A stretch of DNA of 64,000 bases. It comes from UBA2988 sp965237965. GTDB lineage: Bacteria; Gemmatimonadota; Gemmatimonadetes; Longimicrobiales; Gaopeijiaceae. The stretch is taken from contig CBDEGT010000002.1 of assembly GCA_965237965.1 (NCBI GenBank), positions 248,001-312,000 on the forward strand. Direction: 5' to 3'. The position numbers were made by a program, and so were the translations under genes. Shown here one piece after another: positions 1 through 8,981 of the stretch. The notes beneath the pieces are model-generated. The model did no database searches and was not told the DNA's origin. It worked only from the letters and a program-made list of their open reading frames with translations. The stretch's first letter is position 1. Each line of letters starts with the position of its first letter.

Positions 1-623
1 GTTCCGAACACCGTTTCCGGCGACACCGACGGCAGATCGCCAGTCACGTACCAGTTGGCGCCCTCGCTGAAATGCGTGCGCGCGCCGAGTGCGGTTCCGC
101 GCTCCTGCTCGAGATCGAAGATGATCTGGCGACTCTCGACCGGATCGCCCTCGGCAGGCGTGAAGACCGGCCTCCCCCAACCCGCTATCCGCCTTCGCGT
201 CTCGTCGTACCGTATCACGGAGTCGGCAGTGAGCGCGGTGCCCTCGCGCTGCAATGAGGCTCGGCGAGCGCTGTCCCCCTGCAGCACGAGCATGCGCTCG
301 GCGGCGTCGAACTCGGCAGCCAGTCCGCGGTACTGGGTCGCGTCGTAGCCGGAAAGCCCGAGCAGCGCAGCGGCCACCGTGTCCCGGGAAGCCCCAACCG
401 AACGCCCGGCCCGGCGTGAAACTGCGCGCGCGCCGGGCCCGAGTGCGGCCGTATCCCCCGGCAGCGTTGCGGTATCGGGCGCGGGCGCCCGTTCGAGGAG
501 CCGAAGCGATTCCCGGATACGAAGGGTCACCGAGTCCTCCACCTGAGAGGCGGCGGGCGCCGGCACGGAGAGGACCGCAAACATCAGAAACGGACCTCTG
601 GCGAGCCGGAGCACGCCCCTCAT
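1..623 (-). CDS. LptD/OstA-like outer-membrane LPS assembly protein, N-terminal part (runs off window)
   Basis: Only the first 207 codons are inside the window; the 3' end lies beyond position 1. The ATG overlaps the tatC stop codon (ATGA), so the two genes are translationally coupled. The product opens with a hydrophobic signal peptide ending near PAPAASQ. It then shows stretches typical of the OstA/LptD periplasmic beta-jellyroll, such as LSGYDATQYRG, LTADSVIRYDE, WGRPVFTP and EGANWYVTGDL. LptD family proteins insert lipopolysaccharide into the outer leaflet. The C-terminal barrel, which would confirm the family, is not visible, so a shorter OstA-domain protein remains possible. Confidence 0.72.
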   Translation of the reverse strand, partial: MRGVLRLARGPFLMFAVLSVPAPAASQVEDSVTLRIRESLRLLERAPAPDTATLPGDTAALGPGARAVSRRAGRSVGASRDTVAAALLGLSGYDATQYRGLAAEFDAAERMLVLQGDSARRASLQREGTALTADSVIRYDETRRRIAGWGRPVFTPAEGDPVESRQIIFDLEQERGTALGARTHFSEGANWYVTGDLPSVSPETVFG

Positions 624-1444
624 CGCGTGCTCTCGGGCTTGTCGGCCTCTACCGCCCCCTCCGGCGCTGGCCCGCCGGGAAGCTCGACCTCGGCCGTCGA
701 TGTCTCGTCGCGTGGCTTCCTCCTCACGAACACCGCCAACACGATGCTGACCTCGTACAGGATGATCAGCGGGAACATGAGGAGCGCGGTAACCGCCAGC
801 ACGTCGCCCGGGCTGAGAAAGGCCGCAACCACGGTGATGATCACGATCGCGTGGCGGCGCTTCTTCCTGAGGAACGCCGGCGTCACGAGGCCAAGGGCGG
901 AGAGGATCATGATCACTACCGGCAACTCGAACATCACCCCGAACGCCAGCAGAAGCCGCACCGTGAACGCGAGGTGCTGGTCCACCCCGATCGTCCAGTC
1001 GAGGAAGTCGGACTGGAAGCCGTAGAAGAAGCGCAGGGTGAGCGGCAGGGCGATCATGTATGCGAGCACGACACCGCTCGCGAACAGGACCATGCCCATG
1101 TAGAGCGCCGGAATGATGATGCGCCTCTCGCGCCGCTCCAGCGCAGGAGAGAGGAACGCCCATAGCTGATAGAGTACGATCGGGAAGGCCAGAATGATCC
1201 CGACGATGAATGCGAGCTTGATCTCGATGAAGAACGGCGTCGCGGGGCTGAAAACGTTGAGCTGGCCGGTCGGCAAATAGGGCCGGATTGGCCGGATCAG
1301 CAGCTCCATGACCCGGTAATAGTGGACAATCACGAAGCCCACTACAAAAGCCGCGATCAGCGCGCCTCCTGCCGTGAAGATGCGCCAGCGTAGCTCCTCA
1401 AGGTGGTCGAGGAAGGGCATCTCTCCGCGCGAATTGTGGTACAC
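620..1444 (-). CDS. tatC: Sec-independent protein translocase TatC
   Basis: Core membrane subunit of the twin-arginine translocase, which recognises RR signal peptides and exports folded proteins. The 274-residue product has the N-terminal family motif MPFLDHLEELRWR, about six transmembrane helices, and the conserved SPATPFFIEIKLAF and LYQLWAFLSPAL regions. I chose the GTG start at 1444 because an AGGAGG ribosome site lies 9 bases upstream; a longer reading would overlap nrdR. The C-terminal tail beyond helix six is a charged extension rich in E, P and R. It lies 23 bases after nrdR and overlaps the next gene by 4 bases. No tatA or tatB is in the window. Confidence 0.95.
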   Translation of the reverse strand: MYHNSRGEMPFLDHLEELRWRIFTAGGALIAAFVVGFVIVHYYRVMELLIRPIRPYLPTGQLNVFSPATPFFIEIKLAFIVGIILAFPIVLYQLWAFLSPALERRERRIIIPALYMGMVLFASGVVLAYMIALPLTLRFFYGFQSDFLDWTIGVDQHLAFTVRLLLAFGVMFELPVVIMILSALGLVTPAFLRKKRRHAIVIITVVAAFLSPGDVLAVTALLMFPLIILYEVSIVLAVFVRRKPRDETSTAEVELPGGPAPEGAVEADKPESTR

Positions 1445-1467
1445 CTGGAAGATCCTCCTGGCGCCCG

Positions 1468-1968
1468 CTACGGAAGCGGCAGCTCGACCTGGTTGCAAGC
1501 CAGTGCCTCGTGCTGGCCGCGCGTTTCCAGTTCGTCCACGGCATCCCGAAACTCCCCTGCATCTTGGAAGTTGCGGTACACCGACGCGTAGCGGACGTAG
1601 GCCACCCGGTCGAGCGTCTGAAGCGCGTTCATCACTAGCTCACCGATCCGGGCGCTTTCAACCTCCACCCCTGCCTCGTACGAAAGGTCCTCCTCGATCC
1701 GCTCGATCGCAGCTTCTATCTCGGACGCCGACACCAGCCGCTTAGCGCAAGCGACCTTGACGCTGCCCAGCAGCTTGGTGCGGTCGAAGTCCTCGGCCGC
1801 CCCGCTGCGCTTGAGCACCTGGACCGGCCTCTCCTCCACGATCTCGTACGTGGTGAAGCGGGTCTCGCAGACTGCGCACTCGCGACGTCTGCGCACGGCG
1901 CGTCCGCCCTTGCTGGTACGGGTGTCCACCACGCGGTTATCGGTGGCGTCGCAATTAGGACAGCGCAT
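1468..1968 (-). CDS. nrdR: Transcriptional repressor NrdR
   Basis: Zinc-ribbon plus ATP-cone repressor of ribonucleotide reductase genes. The 166-residue product begins MRCPNCDATDNRVVDTR and has the second Cys pair in CAVCETRFTTYE, giving the four-cysteine zinc ribbon. The ATP-cone domain (about residues 47-137) includes VQVLKRSGAAEDFDRTKL and the conserved VAYVRYASVYRNF near its end. Length and order are standard for the family. It sits 15 bases after cpoB and just before tatC in the same direction. No NrdR box was searched for, and no ribonucleotide reductase gene is in the window. Confidence 0.96.
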   Translation of the reverse strand: MRCPNCDATDNRVVDTRTSKGGRAVRRRRECAVCETRFTTYEIVEERPVQVLKRSGAAEDFDRTKLLGSVKVACAKRLVSASEIEAAIERIEEDLSYEAGVEVESARIGELVMNALQTLDRVAYVRYASVYRNFQDAGEFRDAVDELETRGQHEALACNQVELPLP

Positions 1969-1983
1969 GGAAGAAAGACTCGG

Positions 1984-2769
1984 CTACGGGAGCTCGCGGA
2001 GTCGCTCCCGGGCCAGGCCGGCGGCGTCGCTGTCGGGATAGGTGTTGACGACGCGCTCCAAGGAGCGCCTGCCCTCCTGCCGGTCCTCGAGCTCGATGTG
2101 AAGCAGCCCGATCCGGTAGAGAGCGTCGGGAACGCGCGGCGCGGTGGGATGGAGCTCGGGAATCTGTCCGAACGCCTGGATCGCCTCCTGCAGACGATCC
2201 TGCTGCTCGAGAATGTCACCCAGGTAGAAGCGCGCCTGCGGGGCGAGCAGGTGGGCACCGTAATCGTCCAGAAAGTCCTCGAACGCCCGCTGTGCGGTGG
2301 CGAGGGAGCCGCGCTGATGCAGGTCCACGGCAGCGTTGTACGTAGCCTCGGCCCTTCCCGAAGTCGCGACCTCACCGCCGAGCTGTTCGGGTCCGACGAC
2401 CGATTCGCCTCCGGCCGGCGCCGCGACCGCTCCTCGGCGCAGCCCCTCGAGCTGGTCCCGAACTCCGGCAATGGTGCGCTGGTTCTGACCCGTCAGCTCA
2501 CGCAGGCCGACGAGCTCGTCCAGGATGCGCTGGAGCTGGCGCGAAACGTCGCCGCGGATCTCGAAAAGCTGGTCCGCCTGGCGACGAAGCGTGTCCTGAG
2601 TGGTCACGCTCTGGCGGGCCAGGACAGCCAGCAGGCTATCCTGACGTTCTGTCAGCGCGCGCATCTCCAACCTCACCGCGCGCAGGTCACCCTTGGTCGC
2701 GCAGCCTGCAGAGATGACCAGGGCGGCGGCCAACGCCGCCGCCCTGGAGATGCGGATGAGTCCTATCAT
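1984..2769 (-). CDS. cpoB: Tol-Pal system protein CpoB/YbgF (lipoprotein form)
   Basis: Periplasmic TPR protein that works with the Tol-Pal machine during outer-membrane constriction. The 261-residue product starts with a lipoprotein signal (lipobox ISAGC, Cys near residue 23), unlike the soluble E. coli protein. A coiled coil (about residues 30-110) follows, then the YbgF-type TPR block from YNAAVDLHQRGSLATAQRAF through LYRIGLLHIELED. It lies 10 bases downstream of pal, the usual position for this gene. The lipid anchor is read from the sequence; the division role is family knowledge. Confidence 0.9.
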   Translation of the reverse strand: MIGLIRISRAAALAAALVISAGCATKGDLRAVRLEMRALTERQDSLLAVLARQSVTTQDTLRRQADQLFEIRGDVSRQLQRILDELVGLRELTGQNQRTIAGVRDQLEGLRRGAVAAPAGGESVVGPEQLGGEVATSGRAEATYNAAVDLHQRGSLATAQRAFEDFLDDYGAHLLAPQARFYLGDILEQQDRLQEAIQAFGQIPELHPTAPRVPDALYRIGLLHIELEDRQEGRRSLERVVNTYPDSDAAGLARERLRELP

Positions 2770-2779
2770 CTGGCCTCAA

Positions 2780-3382
2780 TCAGCGGGGCGATTGCAGCTG
2801 GCCGCCTCCGCCGGTGATCACGAACTCAGCACGCCGGTTCTGGGCCCAGGCCGCCTCGTCACTGCGCGCGACCAGGGGTCGCTCCTCCCCATACGAAACG
2901 GTCGCGAAGCGGTCTCCCTCCAGCCCGAACCCGGTAAAGAAGGTCCGGACCGACTCCGCTCGACGGGAGGCCAGCGCCAGATTGTACTCTGTAGACCCTC
3001 GCTCGTCCGCGTGGCCCTCGACCCGAAGCCGCAGCGCCGGATTGGCGCGTAGAATGTCCACCTTCTCGCGGAGGGCCCCCTCGGCGTCGGGCCGGATGTC
3101 CGACCTGTCGTAGTCGAAGTGAACGCGCGCCTCGAGTGTCGTCATCAGGCCGCGTTGCATCCCCGCGAGGCGATCCGCCTCGGCGCGCGCACGCTCGGCC
3201 GCTGCCTGCATGGCGGCGATCGAGTCCTGGCGAGCGCGGGCGATGGAATCGGCGCGTGCCTGCGCAGCGAGCTCCTCCGCGGTCGGGCCTGTGGGCGCTG
3301 GCGGGGGAGGGGGTTCCCGCCTGCAAGCCGCCATGGTCATGACGAGGATCACGGCGGCGACGGAAAAGCGCGGTGCAGTCAT
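2780..3382 (-). CDS. pal: Peptidoglycan-associated lipoprotein Pal
   Basis: Outer-membrane lipoprotein that binds peptidoglycan through an OmpA-C domain and partners TolB. The 200-residue product has a signal with lipobox MAAC, a Pro-rich linker, an Ala/Arg-rich helical segment, and then the OmpA-like domain: VHFDYDRSDIRPDAE, LRVEGHADERGSTEYN and LASRRAESVRTFF. The ATG at 3382 is chosen for its GAGGAGCAGGA ribosome site and the signal peptide that begins there; a longer upstream reading has no signal. It lies 108 bases after tolB, and that gap holds a promoter-like element. Confidence 0.95.
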   Translation of the reverse strand: MTAPRFSVAAVILVMTMAACRREPPPPPAPTGPTAEELAAQARADSIARARQDSIAAMQAAAERARAEADRLAGMQRGLMTTLEARVHFDYDRSDIRPDAEGALREKVDILRANPALRLRVEGHADERGSTEYNLALASRRAESVRTFFTGFGLEGDRFATVSYGEERPLVARSDEAAWAQNRRAEFVITGGGGQLQSPR

Positions 3383-3452
3383 TCCTGCTCCTCGGATATG
3401 GATGGTCGGGGGTCTGCGGCGCCGCTTGTGGTGCGCGGGCAACTTTGCTCTG

Positions 3453-3482
3453 CATATAGGTGGAGAGAGACGCACGGCGCAA
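3453..3482 (-). promoter_or_regulatory. Possible sigma-70-type promoter for pal-cpoB-nrdR-tatC
   Basis: Read on the minus strand, TTGCGC (3482-3477) is followed after 18 bases by TATATG (3458-3453), leaving an untranslated leader of about 64 bases before the pal ATG. It lies in the only sizeable gap of the Tol-Pal cluster. The match is by eye, and the sigma factor consensus of this organism is unknown. Confidence 0.35.
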
Positions 3483-3490
3483 GCCACCCT

Positions 3491-4840
3491 TCATCCCCCA
3501 CCCAGCGCAGGGGACCACTCAGGGACGGTCACGTCCACCCCGGCCAGGATCACCCGGATACTGCCGGTCGCCACGTCGACGATGAACAACCCCTTGCCCC
3601 AGCGTCGTTCCCCCTTGAAGGCGAGGTGCCGCCCGTCCGGCGCCCAGGAGGGATCCTCGTTGTTGCCTTCCCAGGTGAGCTGCCGGACTCGCCGCCCCCG
3701 GTCCTCGATCCTGGCGACCAGGATGTGATACGTGCCCCGCCGGATGGCGCCGTGGAACGCGACCAGCCCACCGACCGGAGACCAGTCCGGCGCGGTGAAG
3801 TAGCCGGGGCGGTCGAAGCTGTACGGGGACACCAAGTCGGGTTCGCCCCCGCGTCCCGGCATGATGTAGATCTGAGGGTTGGCGACACCCAGCCGGTTCG
3901 AGTTGAACGCCATCCAGGATCCGTCCGGCGAGTACGCCGGCGAAAGGTCGTTCCACCGCCCACCACTCAGGTGAAACAGGCAGCAATTCCGCTCGAAGTT
4001 GTACGAGAAGATGCCGGAGCGCTCGCCGGACGTGACCGCAAACGTCAGCGTCACGCCGTCCGGAGCAAACGCCGGTGTGATGTGATCTCCGTTTTGGAGC
4101 GGCTCGATCATGCGCTCGCTGCGGCCGATCAGGTCCCGGATGTAGGTGCGCGGCAGACCGCTCTTGAACGAAGTGAAAGCGAGCTTGGTGCCGTCTCGGG
4201 ACCACGCAGGAGAGAGCGTCGTGTTGCCGTGATCGGTCAGGCGTTGGAGGTTCTCTCCGTCGGAGTCGATCAGGTACAGCTCCTTGGCCCCCGTGCCCGG
4301 AGCAACCATTGAGAATGCGATACGGCTGGCTGCCATTCCGGGCTCACCAAACGCCCAATCGATGATCTGATCGGAGGCGTGATGCACCGCCATACGGAAG
4401 TCTGCGTCGGCTGGGTTCGGCAGTGGGAAGCGCCCGGCCTCTTTCAGCCGCCGGTATACCACGTCGTGCAGTTCGAGCACGAGGGTGAAGCGATCCCCGG
4501 CGCCCTCGACCTGTCCGGTGAGGAGCCAGACAGCGCCGAGTCGGTCCCAAAGCGTGTAGTCGACGGTTTCGCCGGCGAGCGCCAGCGGGATCGAGTCCAT
4601 GATCTGGAAACGATCCGAATAGCGCAGGTCTCGCGCGACGATCGCCCCTACCTGGCTCGCAGCGGCCTCGCCACCGAAGCGGCCGACGAAGGGAGGCAGC
4701 GCAAAGGCCGGGGTGTAGGTAGTCTCGTAGACCAACCCGAGCGTCACGCCCGGAATGGAGTCCCGCTCCTGCGCCCCGAGCTCCCCGCCCGCCAGGGCAA
4801 GCGTGGCGAGTGCAGTGATCCCGATCCCGCCTCGCGTCAT
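3491..4840 (-). CDS. tolB: Tol-Pal system translocation protein TolB
   Basis: Periplasmic beta-propeller protein linking TolA to Pal. The 449-residue product has a signal peptide ending near GGELGAQE, an N-terminal TolB domain (about residues 30-170), and repeated propeller signatures: LSPAWSRDGTKLAFTS, ITPAFAPDGVTLTF, LSPAYSPDGSWMAFNS and EDPSWAPDGRHLAFKG. I prefer the ATG at 4840, preceded by GGGAG, because it puts the signal peptide at the N-terminus. An ATG at 4900 that overlaps the tolA stop (ATGA) would add 20 residues and is the alternative. Confidence 0.93.
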   Translation of the reverse strand: MTRGGIGITALATLALAGGELGAQERDSIPGVTLGLVYETTYTPAFALPPFVGRFGGEAAASQVGAIVARDLRYSDRFQIMDSIPLALAGETVDYTLWDRLGAVWLLTGQVEGAGDRFTLVLELHDVVYRRLKEAGRFPLPNPADADFRMAVHHASDQIIDWAFGEPGMAASRIAFSMVAPGTGAKELYLIDSDGENLQRLTDHGNTTLSPAWSRDGTKLAFTSFKSGLPRTYIRDLIGRSERMIEPLQNGDHITPAFAPDGVTLTFAVTSGERSGIFSYNFERNCCLFHLSGGRWNDLSPAYSPDGSWMAFNSNRLGVANPQIYIMPGRGGEPDLVSPYSFDRPGYFTAPDWSPVGGLVAFHGAIRRGTYHILVARIEDRGRRVRQLTWEGNNEDPSWAPDGRHLAFKGERRWGKGLFIVDVATGSIRVILAGVDVTVPEWSPALGGG

Positions 4841-4896
4841 CGATCTCCCATGAATCGCCGAGCTGCGAGCATCACAGCCGCTGATAATGGACCGGG

Positions 4897-5592
4897 TCAT
4901 CGGAAGATCCCGGCGGAGCGGAAGGTAAACCGTATCGGAAGGCGGTCGTAGGGCAGATCATCGGGCAGCCGCCCGAAGCGTCCGGGCTGACCGGCGCACT
5001 CCACCGCACCGAGCGCCTCGTAGTCGAACGCGGGATTACCGGACTGGCGCACGAATCGCGGGTCCGAAACCGAGCCGTCCTCATTGATCACGAAGTAGAC
5101 CTCGGTCTCGGGGGCGCCCTGCCCGCTCCAGCGAAAGCAGCGCTTGATCTGGAGGATGACGTTGTCGTAGTACGCTGGATAGTCACGCCTGAGCCCCTCG
5201 ATTCGGACGCTCAGCGCGTCCGCGGATTCCGCGCGGGTGGGAGTGGGGGGCGTCGGGCTGGGCTGCGGCGGGTCGGATCGGGTGCGCTCCGGCTCGGGCT
5301 CGACCGGTAGTGGATCTTCCGGCTCGGACTCGACCGGTGCCGGCGGCGGCGTCAACTCGGGGAGCGTGGGAGGGGCCTCTACCACGACCTCGCCGACCTC
5401 CTCGGTCGGAAGCGAGATCAGTTCGATCTGATAGGAGATGAAGTCCGGAGCGCTCGGACGGGCGCCGGCCACGCCTATCCAAAGAGCAATCGCGAGCACG
5501 TGTACGAACACCGAGCCGAGCGCGTGGCGCGCACCCGGACGGGCACGACGGCGCCCGATCGCAGCCCGTTCGGGCTCTGCCGCTGGGCTCAC
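4897..5592 (-). CDS. TolA/TonB-family energy transducer
   Basis: Inner-membrane-anchored periplasmic protein that carries proton-motive-force energy from TolQ-TolR to the outer membrane. The 231-residue product has one N-terminal membrane helix (about residues 27-44), a Pro/Glu-rich linker (about 68-115), and a C-terminal TonB/TolA-type domain with VYFVINEDGSVSDPRFV and FDYEALGAV. Its place between tolR and tolB argues for a TolA role, although the domain looks TonB-like. It overlaps tolR by 4 bases (ATGA). Confidence 0.88.
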   Translation of the reverse strand: MSPAAEPERAAIGRRRARPGARHALGSVFVHVLAIALWIGVAGARPSAPDFISYQIELISLPTEEVGEVVVEAPPTLPELTPPPAPVESEPEDPLPVEPEPERTRSDPPQPSPTPPTPTRAESADALSVRIEGLRRDYPAYYDNVILQIKRCFRWSGQGAPETEVYFVINEDGSVSDPRFVRQSGNPAFDYEALGAVECAGQPGRFGRLPDDLPYDRLPIRFTFRSAGIFR

Positions 5593-6005
5593 GGCTCCTC
5601 GCGCGGCTCGACCACGAACAGGAGCGGCTTTCCGGCCTTCGCGATCGTCGTCACCACACGCATGACCGCTCCGTGATAGGCGAGCGAGTCGCCCCGGATG
5701 TAGACCCGTTCGAAGCTCCCCGCCTGGGCCATCTGCGGGAAAGCCTGTTCGAATTCCTCCATCGTGAGCGGAGTCTCCTCCACGAACACGCCGCCGCCCG
5801 GACGTACCGTCACGATGAACGGCTTTTCACTCGACGTGACCGGCTCGACATCGCCCCGGGGCAGGTTTACCTCTACACCGCCCTGTAGGATCGGCGCCGT
5901 GATGATGAAGATGACCAGCAGAACGAAGGCCACGTCCACGAGGCTCGTGACGTTGATGTCCGCCAGAATAGGCAGATCGTCCCCGCGAACCCGACGGCGT
6001 CGCAC
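5589..6005 (-). CDS. tolR: ExbD/TolR biopolymer transport protein
   Basis: Small stator subunit of the Tol proton channel. The 138-residue product has a short cytoplasmic N-terminus (MRRRRVRGDDLPILADINVT), a single membrane helix with the family Asp in SLVDVAFVLLVIFIIT, and a periplasmic domain that includes EVNLPRGDVEP and GGVFVEETPLTMEEF. It begins 2 bases after tolQ and overlaps the tolA start by 4 bases. Context favours TolR over ExbD. Confidence 0.92.
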   Translation of the reverse strand: MRRRRVRGDDLPILADINVTSLVDVAFVLLVIFIITAPILQGGVEVNLPRGDVEPVTSSEKPFIVTVRPGGGVFVEETPLTMEEFEQAFPQMAQAGSFERVYIRGDSLAYHGAVMRVVTTIAKAGKPLLFVVEPREEP

Positions 6006-6007
6006 GG

Positions 6008-6727
6008 CTAGACGCGACCCTCGCGAGCCAGCGTACCGATGAACTCGCTCGAGAACCCCTCTAGTTCGCTCGTAACCAGGTTGAGTCGACCCACGAAGTG
6101 GTTGTAGGCGAGCACGGAAGGAATGGCCACGAAGAGCCCGGCGACCGTGGTGACGAGCGCCTGCCCGACACCGGGGGCCACCGACGACAGGCTCGAGGAT
6201 CCGGTCGCCGCGATCCCGAGAAAGACGTTCATGACGCCGATCACCGTTCCGAGCAGCCCGAGCAGGGGGGAGACCGAACCGATCACGGCAAGCCAGGTGA
6301 GTCCGCGCGCCAGCTCGTCCCGCTCCTCGGCCTCTTCCTTCTCCAGGACCATCCGGAGCGCTTCGAGCTGGGTGAGCGAGAGCCCCTCGGCGACCGGTGC
6401 GCCCTGCCGGAGCGAGCCGGGGCGCAACTCGCTGAAGAAGTTGACACCCTGTCGGAAGACCCGTCCGTACGGTGAATCCGGAAGCGCCAGAATCGCCTTG
6501 TAGGCATCCTCCAGCCGTTGCGCCTTTTCGATCTGCGTCAGAAAGCGGTCGCCCTGCCTGCGCACCTCACGGAACACGCGCGCCTTCCAGAAGATGATCC
6601 ACCAGCTGACGAGTGAAAACAGGAGCAGAGCCGTGAGCACGACCCAGGTCGGGAGGGTAGAATCACGAAGCAAGTCGAACGTAGAGGCGCTCGCCGGCAC
6701 CTGGAGGACCGGAGTCATGATGCTCAT
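6008..6727 (-). CDS. tolQ: MotA/TolQ/ExbB proton channel protein
   Basis: Membrane proton-channel subunit that powers TolA. The 239-residue product has three predicted helices: one near residues 25-48, and two in the conserved C-terminal region holding LTWLAVIGSVSPLLGLLGTV and GQALVTTVAGLFVAIPSVLA. The GTV...G pattern and the final FVAIP helix are characteristic. It is the first gene of the Tol block, 22 bases after the galE-like gene. Confidence 0.93.
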   Translation of the reverse strand: MSIMTPVLQVPASASTFDLLRDSTLPTWVVLTALLLFSLVSWWIIFWKARVFREVRRQGDRFLTQIEKAQRLEDAYKAILALPDSPYGRVFRQGVNFFSELRPGSLRQGAPVAEGLSLTQLEALRMVLEKEEAEERDELARGLTWLAVIGSVSPLLGLLGTVIGVMNVFLGIAATGSSSLSSVAPGVGQALVTTVAGLFVAIPSVLAYNHFVGRLNLVTSELEGFSSEFIGTLAREGRV

Positions 6728-6749
6728 GGCACCTCCGCCGTCTGCGATC

Positions 6750-7700
6750 TCAGGGTGCCCTCCGGTGCTCGGCGATGTACTCGTACGTCACGTCGAGGCC
6801 GCTCTCCAGTGTCCGGCCTGGCGTCCACCCGCGTCCGCGCAGACGCGTCGCGTCGAGCGCACTGTTCCTCAACTCTCCCGGTCGGGCGTCACGACGCTCC
6901 CTGCCGGGGTTCTTCCCAGCCACCCCCTCGAGTAGAGAGGCCAGCCGATTCACGCTGGTTTCGAGCCCGGTCCCGACGTTGTACGCGACGGCGTCCAGAT
7001 CGGCCGGAGAGTGAGGCAACGCCATGTCCGCAGCAACCAGGTTTGCGGAGACGACATCGCCGACGAAGACGTAATCCCGAGTCTGCTCGCCGTCACCGAA
7101 GATCGTGAGTGGCACGTTCTCGAGCAGCCGATTTGAGAAGATGGATACTACCCCCGCCTCGCCATGTGGATCCTGGCGGGGACCGAAGACGTTTGCATAC
7201 CGGAGCGCGACGTACTCGAGCCCGTGCGCGCTGCTGTAGTAGTGGAGGTACTGCTCCCCGGCCAGCTTGCTCACTCCGTAGGGGGAGAGCGGAAGCTTCG
7301 GCGCGGTTTCCGGAGTCGGGCGGTGCTCCGGTTCGCCGTACACCACGCCACCGCTCGAGACATAGAGGAAGCGCCGCGTCCGAGCACGCACGGCGGCCTC
7401 AGTCAGGTTGAGCAAGCCGAGTACGTTGACCTGCGCGTCAAGGGCCGGATCGGCGACCGAGACTCGAACGTCAATCTGGGCCGCGTGGTGGCTCACGAGA
7501 TCGAAACGCGCCTCCCGAAACAGGTCGGCGACCTCGGGATCGGCGATATCGGCCACAACCAGCTCGACCCCCGCCGCAACGTTCTCCCGCCGACCGGTCG
7601 AGAGGTTGTCGAGCACCCAGACGCGATCGCCTCGCGCCAGGAAGGCATCGGCTACGTGGCTGCCTATGAAACCCGCCCCCCCGGTCACCAGCACGTTCAT
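6750..7700 (-). CDS. NAD-dependent epimerase/dehydratase (UDP-glucose 4-epimerase-like)
   Basis: Extended short-chain dehydrogenase that probably epimerises a nucleotide sugar in the cytoplasm. The 316-residue product has the NAD site VTGGAGFIGSHVADAF, NLSTGRRENV after the second strand, the catalytic Ser region YVSSGGVVYG, and the YxxxK pair in LSPYGVSKLAGEQYLHYY. Substrate-side motifs RYANVFGPRQDP and GDGEQTRDYVFVGD are intact. It is full length. Its ATG overlaps the hemA stop and tolQ follows closely, an unusual placement between heme and Tol genes. GalE-type activity is a guess; related sugar epimerases share all these motifs. Confidence 0.85.
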   Translation of the reverse strand: MNVLVTGGAGFIGSHVADAFLARGDRVWVLDNLSTGRRENVAAGVELVVADIADPEVADLFREARFDLVSHHAAQIDVRVSVADPALDAQVNVLGLLNLTEAAVRARTRRFLYVSSGGVVYGEPEHRPTPETAPKLPLSPYGVSKLAGEQYLHYYSSAHGLEYVALRYANVFGPRQDPHGEAGVVSIFSNRLLENVPLTIFGDGEQTRDYVFVGDVVSANLVAADMALPHSPADLDAVAYNVGTGLETSVNRLASLLEGVAGKNPGRERRDARPGELRNSALDATRLRGRGWTPGRTLESGLDVTYEYIAEHRRAP

Positions 7701-8971
7701 CCCAGGTCCTCCCCATCTTCCGCGAGGAATCGCACAGCCGTCAGGATCCGATCCGTCCGCCCATCCTCAGCCGCCTCGCGCAGCCGCGCGGTCGGTTCGT
7801 GCAGGAGCTGATTGAGGAGGCGGTGGGAGAACGCCTCGATTTGCGCGCGGTCTTCGACGGTGAGGTCGGGCATGCGCTCGAGTAGCCGCTCCAGCTCACG
7901 AGCGCGGAGCTGCTCGCCATGCTCACGCAAGGCACGGATCGCCGGCACCGCCGCGAGTGACCGGTGCCAGCTCCCGAACGCTTCGGCCTCGCCCGCGACC
8001 AGCGCCTCCGCGACCGCCGCGGCCTCCCGACGACGATCGAGAGACTCATCCAGGATTCGCTGCAGGTCGTCGACGTTGTAGAGAAAGACGTCGGGAAGGG
8101 TTCCCACCTCGGGCTCGATGTCACGCGGGATCGCGATGTCGACCATCAGGAGCGGGCGCCTGAAGTCCCCTTGGTGCGCATCCGCAAGGATCGCACGTGT
8201 GATCAACGGGTGAGGAGCCGACGTCGAGGTCAGCACGATATCGCATTCCGTGAGCGCGCGCGTGATCTCATCGATGCGGACGGCGCGTCCATGCAGCCGC
8301 TGCGCCAGGTCGACCGCGCGCTCGTAGGTGCGGTTCGCCACCATCACCCCCTCCACTCCCTCTCGGGCCAGAGAGGACACCACGCGCTCCGCCGTCTCCC
8401 CCGCCCCGAGCACCAGGATACGCTTGCAGTGCAGGTCGCCGAAGATCTTGCGGGAGAGCTCGACGGCAACCGACGCGACCGATGCGGTCCCCTCACCGAC
8501 CGAGGTCTCGGAGCGCACCCGCCCTCCCACCGAGAGGGCCGTCTGGAAGAGGCGATTGAGCACCGTGTCCGTCATCGCCGGATCGGCCTCGGCCGATCGC
8601 TGGTACGCCTCGCGAACCTGTCCCTGCACCTCAGCCTCACCCAAAACCATCGAATCGAGGCCGGCGGCCACCCGGAACAGGTGCAGCGCGACGTCGTCTC
8701 CCGCCCGCCTGTACAGGTAACGACCGAGCGGACCGGGAAGTGATCCGGCGGACTGCTCGAGGAAGGCCTCGGCGTGAGCGAGCTCCTCCTCCCGTTGGGG
8801 GTTCAGGTAGAGTTCCGTTCGGTTGCAGGTGGCGAGCAGCACCGCCTGCTCGATCCCTCCGATCCGCAGCGAAGCCAGGGCGCGCGCGGCTTCGCCGCCC
8901 GGAAAGGCGAGTCGCTCCCGCACCTCCACTGGAGCGGTGCGGTGGCTGAGACCGACCAACGCAAGCGACAC
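7697..8971 (-). CDS. hemA: Glutamyl-tRNA reductase
   Basis: First enzyme of the C5 tetrapyrrole pathway, reducing glutamyl-tRNA to glutamate-1-semialdehyde. The 424-residue product has the N-terminal LVGLSHRTAPVEVRERLAF, the catalytic Cys region LLATCNRTELY, the VLGEAEVQGQVREAY segment, an NADPH-binding domain beginning ILVLGAGETAERV, and a C-terminal dimerisation helix region. It lies 10 bases after the hemX-like gene, a common pairing because HemX influences HemA. The next gene overlaps its stop by 4 bases. Confidence 0.96.
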   Translation of the reverse strand: MSLALVGLSHRTAPVEVRERLAFPGGEAARALASLRIGGIEQAVLLATCNRTELYLNPQREEELAHAEAFLEQSAGSLPGPLGRYLYRRAGDDVALHLFRVAAGLDSMVLGEAEVQGQVREAYQRSAEADPAMTDTVLNRLFQTALSVGGRVRSETSVGEGTASVASVAVELSRKIFGDLHCKRILVLGAGETAERVVSSLAREGVEGVMVANRTYERAVDLAQRLHGRAVRIDEITRALTECDIVLTSTSAPHPLITRAILADAHQGDFRRPLLMVDIAIPRDIEPEVGTLPDVFLYNVDDLQRILDESLDRRREAAAVAEALVAGEAEAFGSWHRSLAAVPAIRALREHGEQLRARELERLLERMPDLTVEDRAQIEAFSHRLLNQLLHEPTARLREAAEDGRTDRILTAVRFLAEDGEDLG

Positions 8972-8981
8972 TGTCAGCGCC

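Noticed and set aside
254..1165. Long plus-strand reading frame of 303 codons
   Set aside because: It is the antisense of tatC and the LptD-like gene, is Arg/Glu/His-rich with no fold features, and is typical of GC-rich shadow frames.
3119..4312. Plus-strand frame of 397 codons
   Set aside because: It is antisense to pal and tolB and has no recognisable domain.
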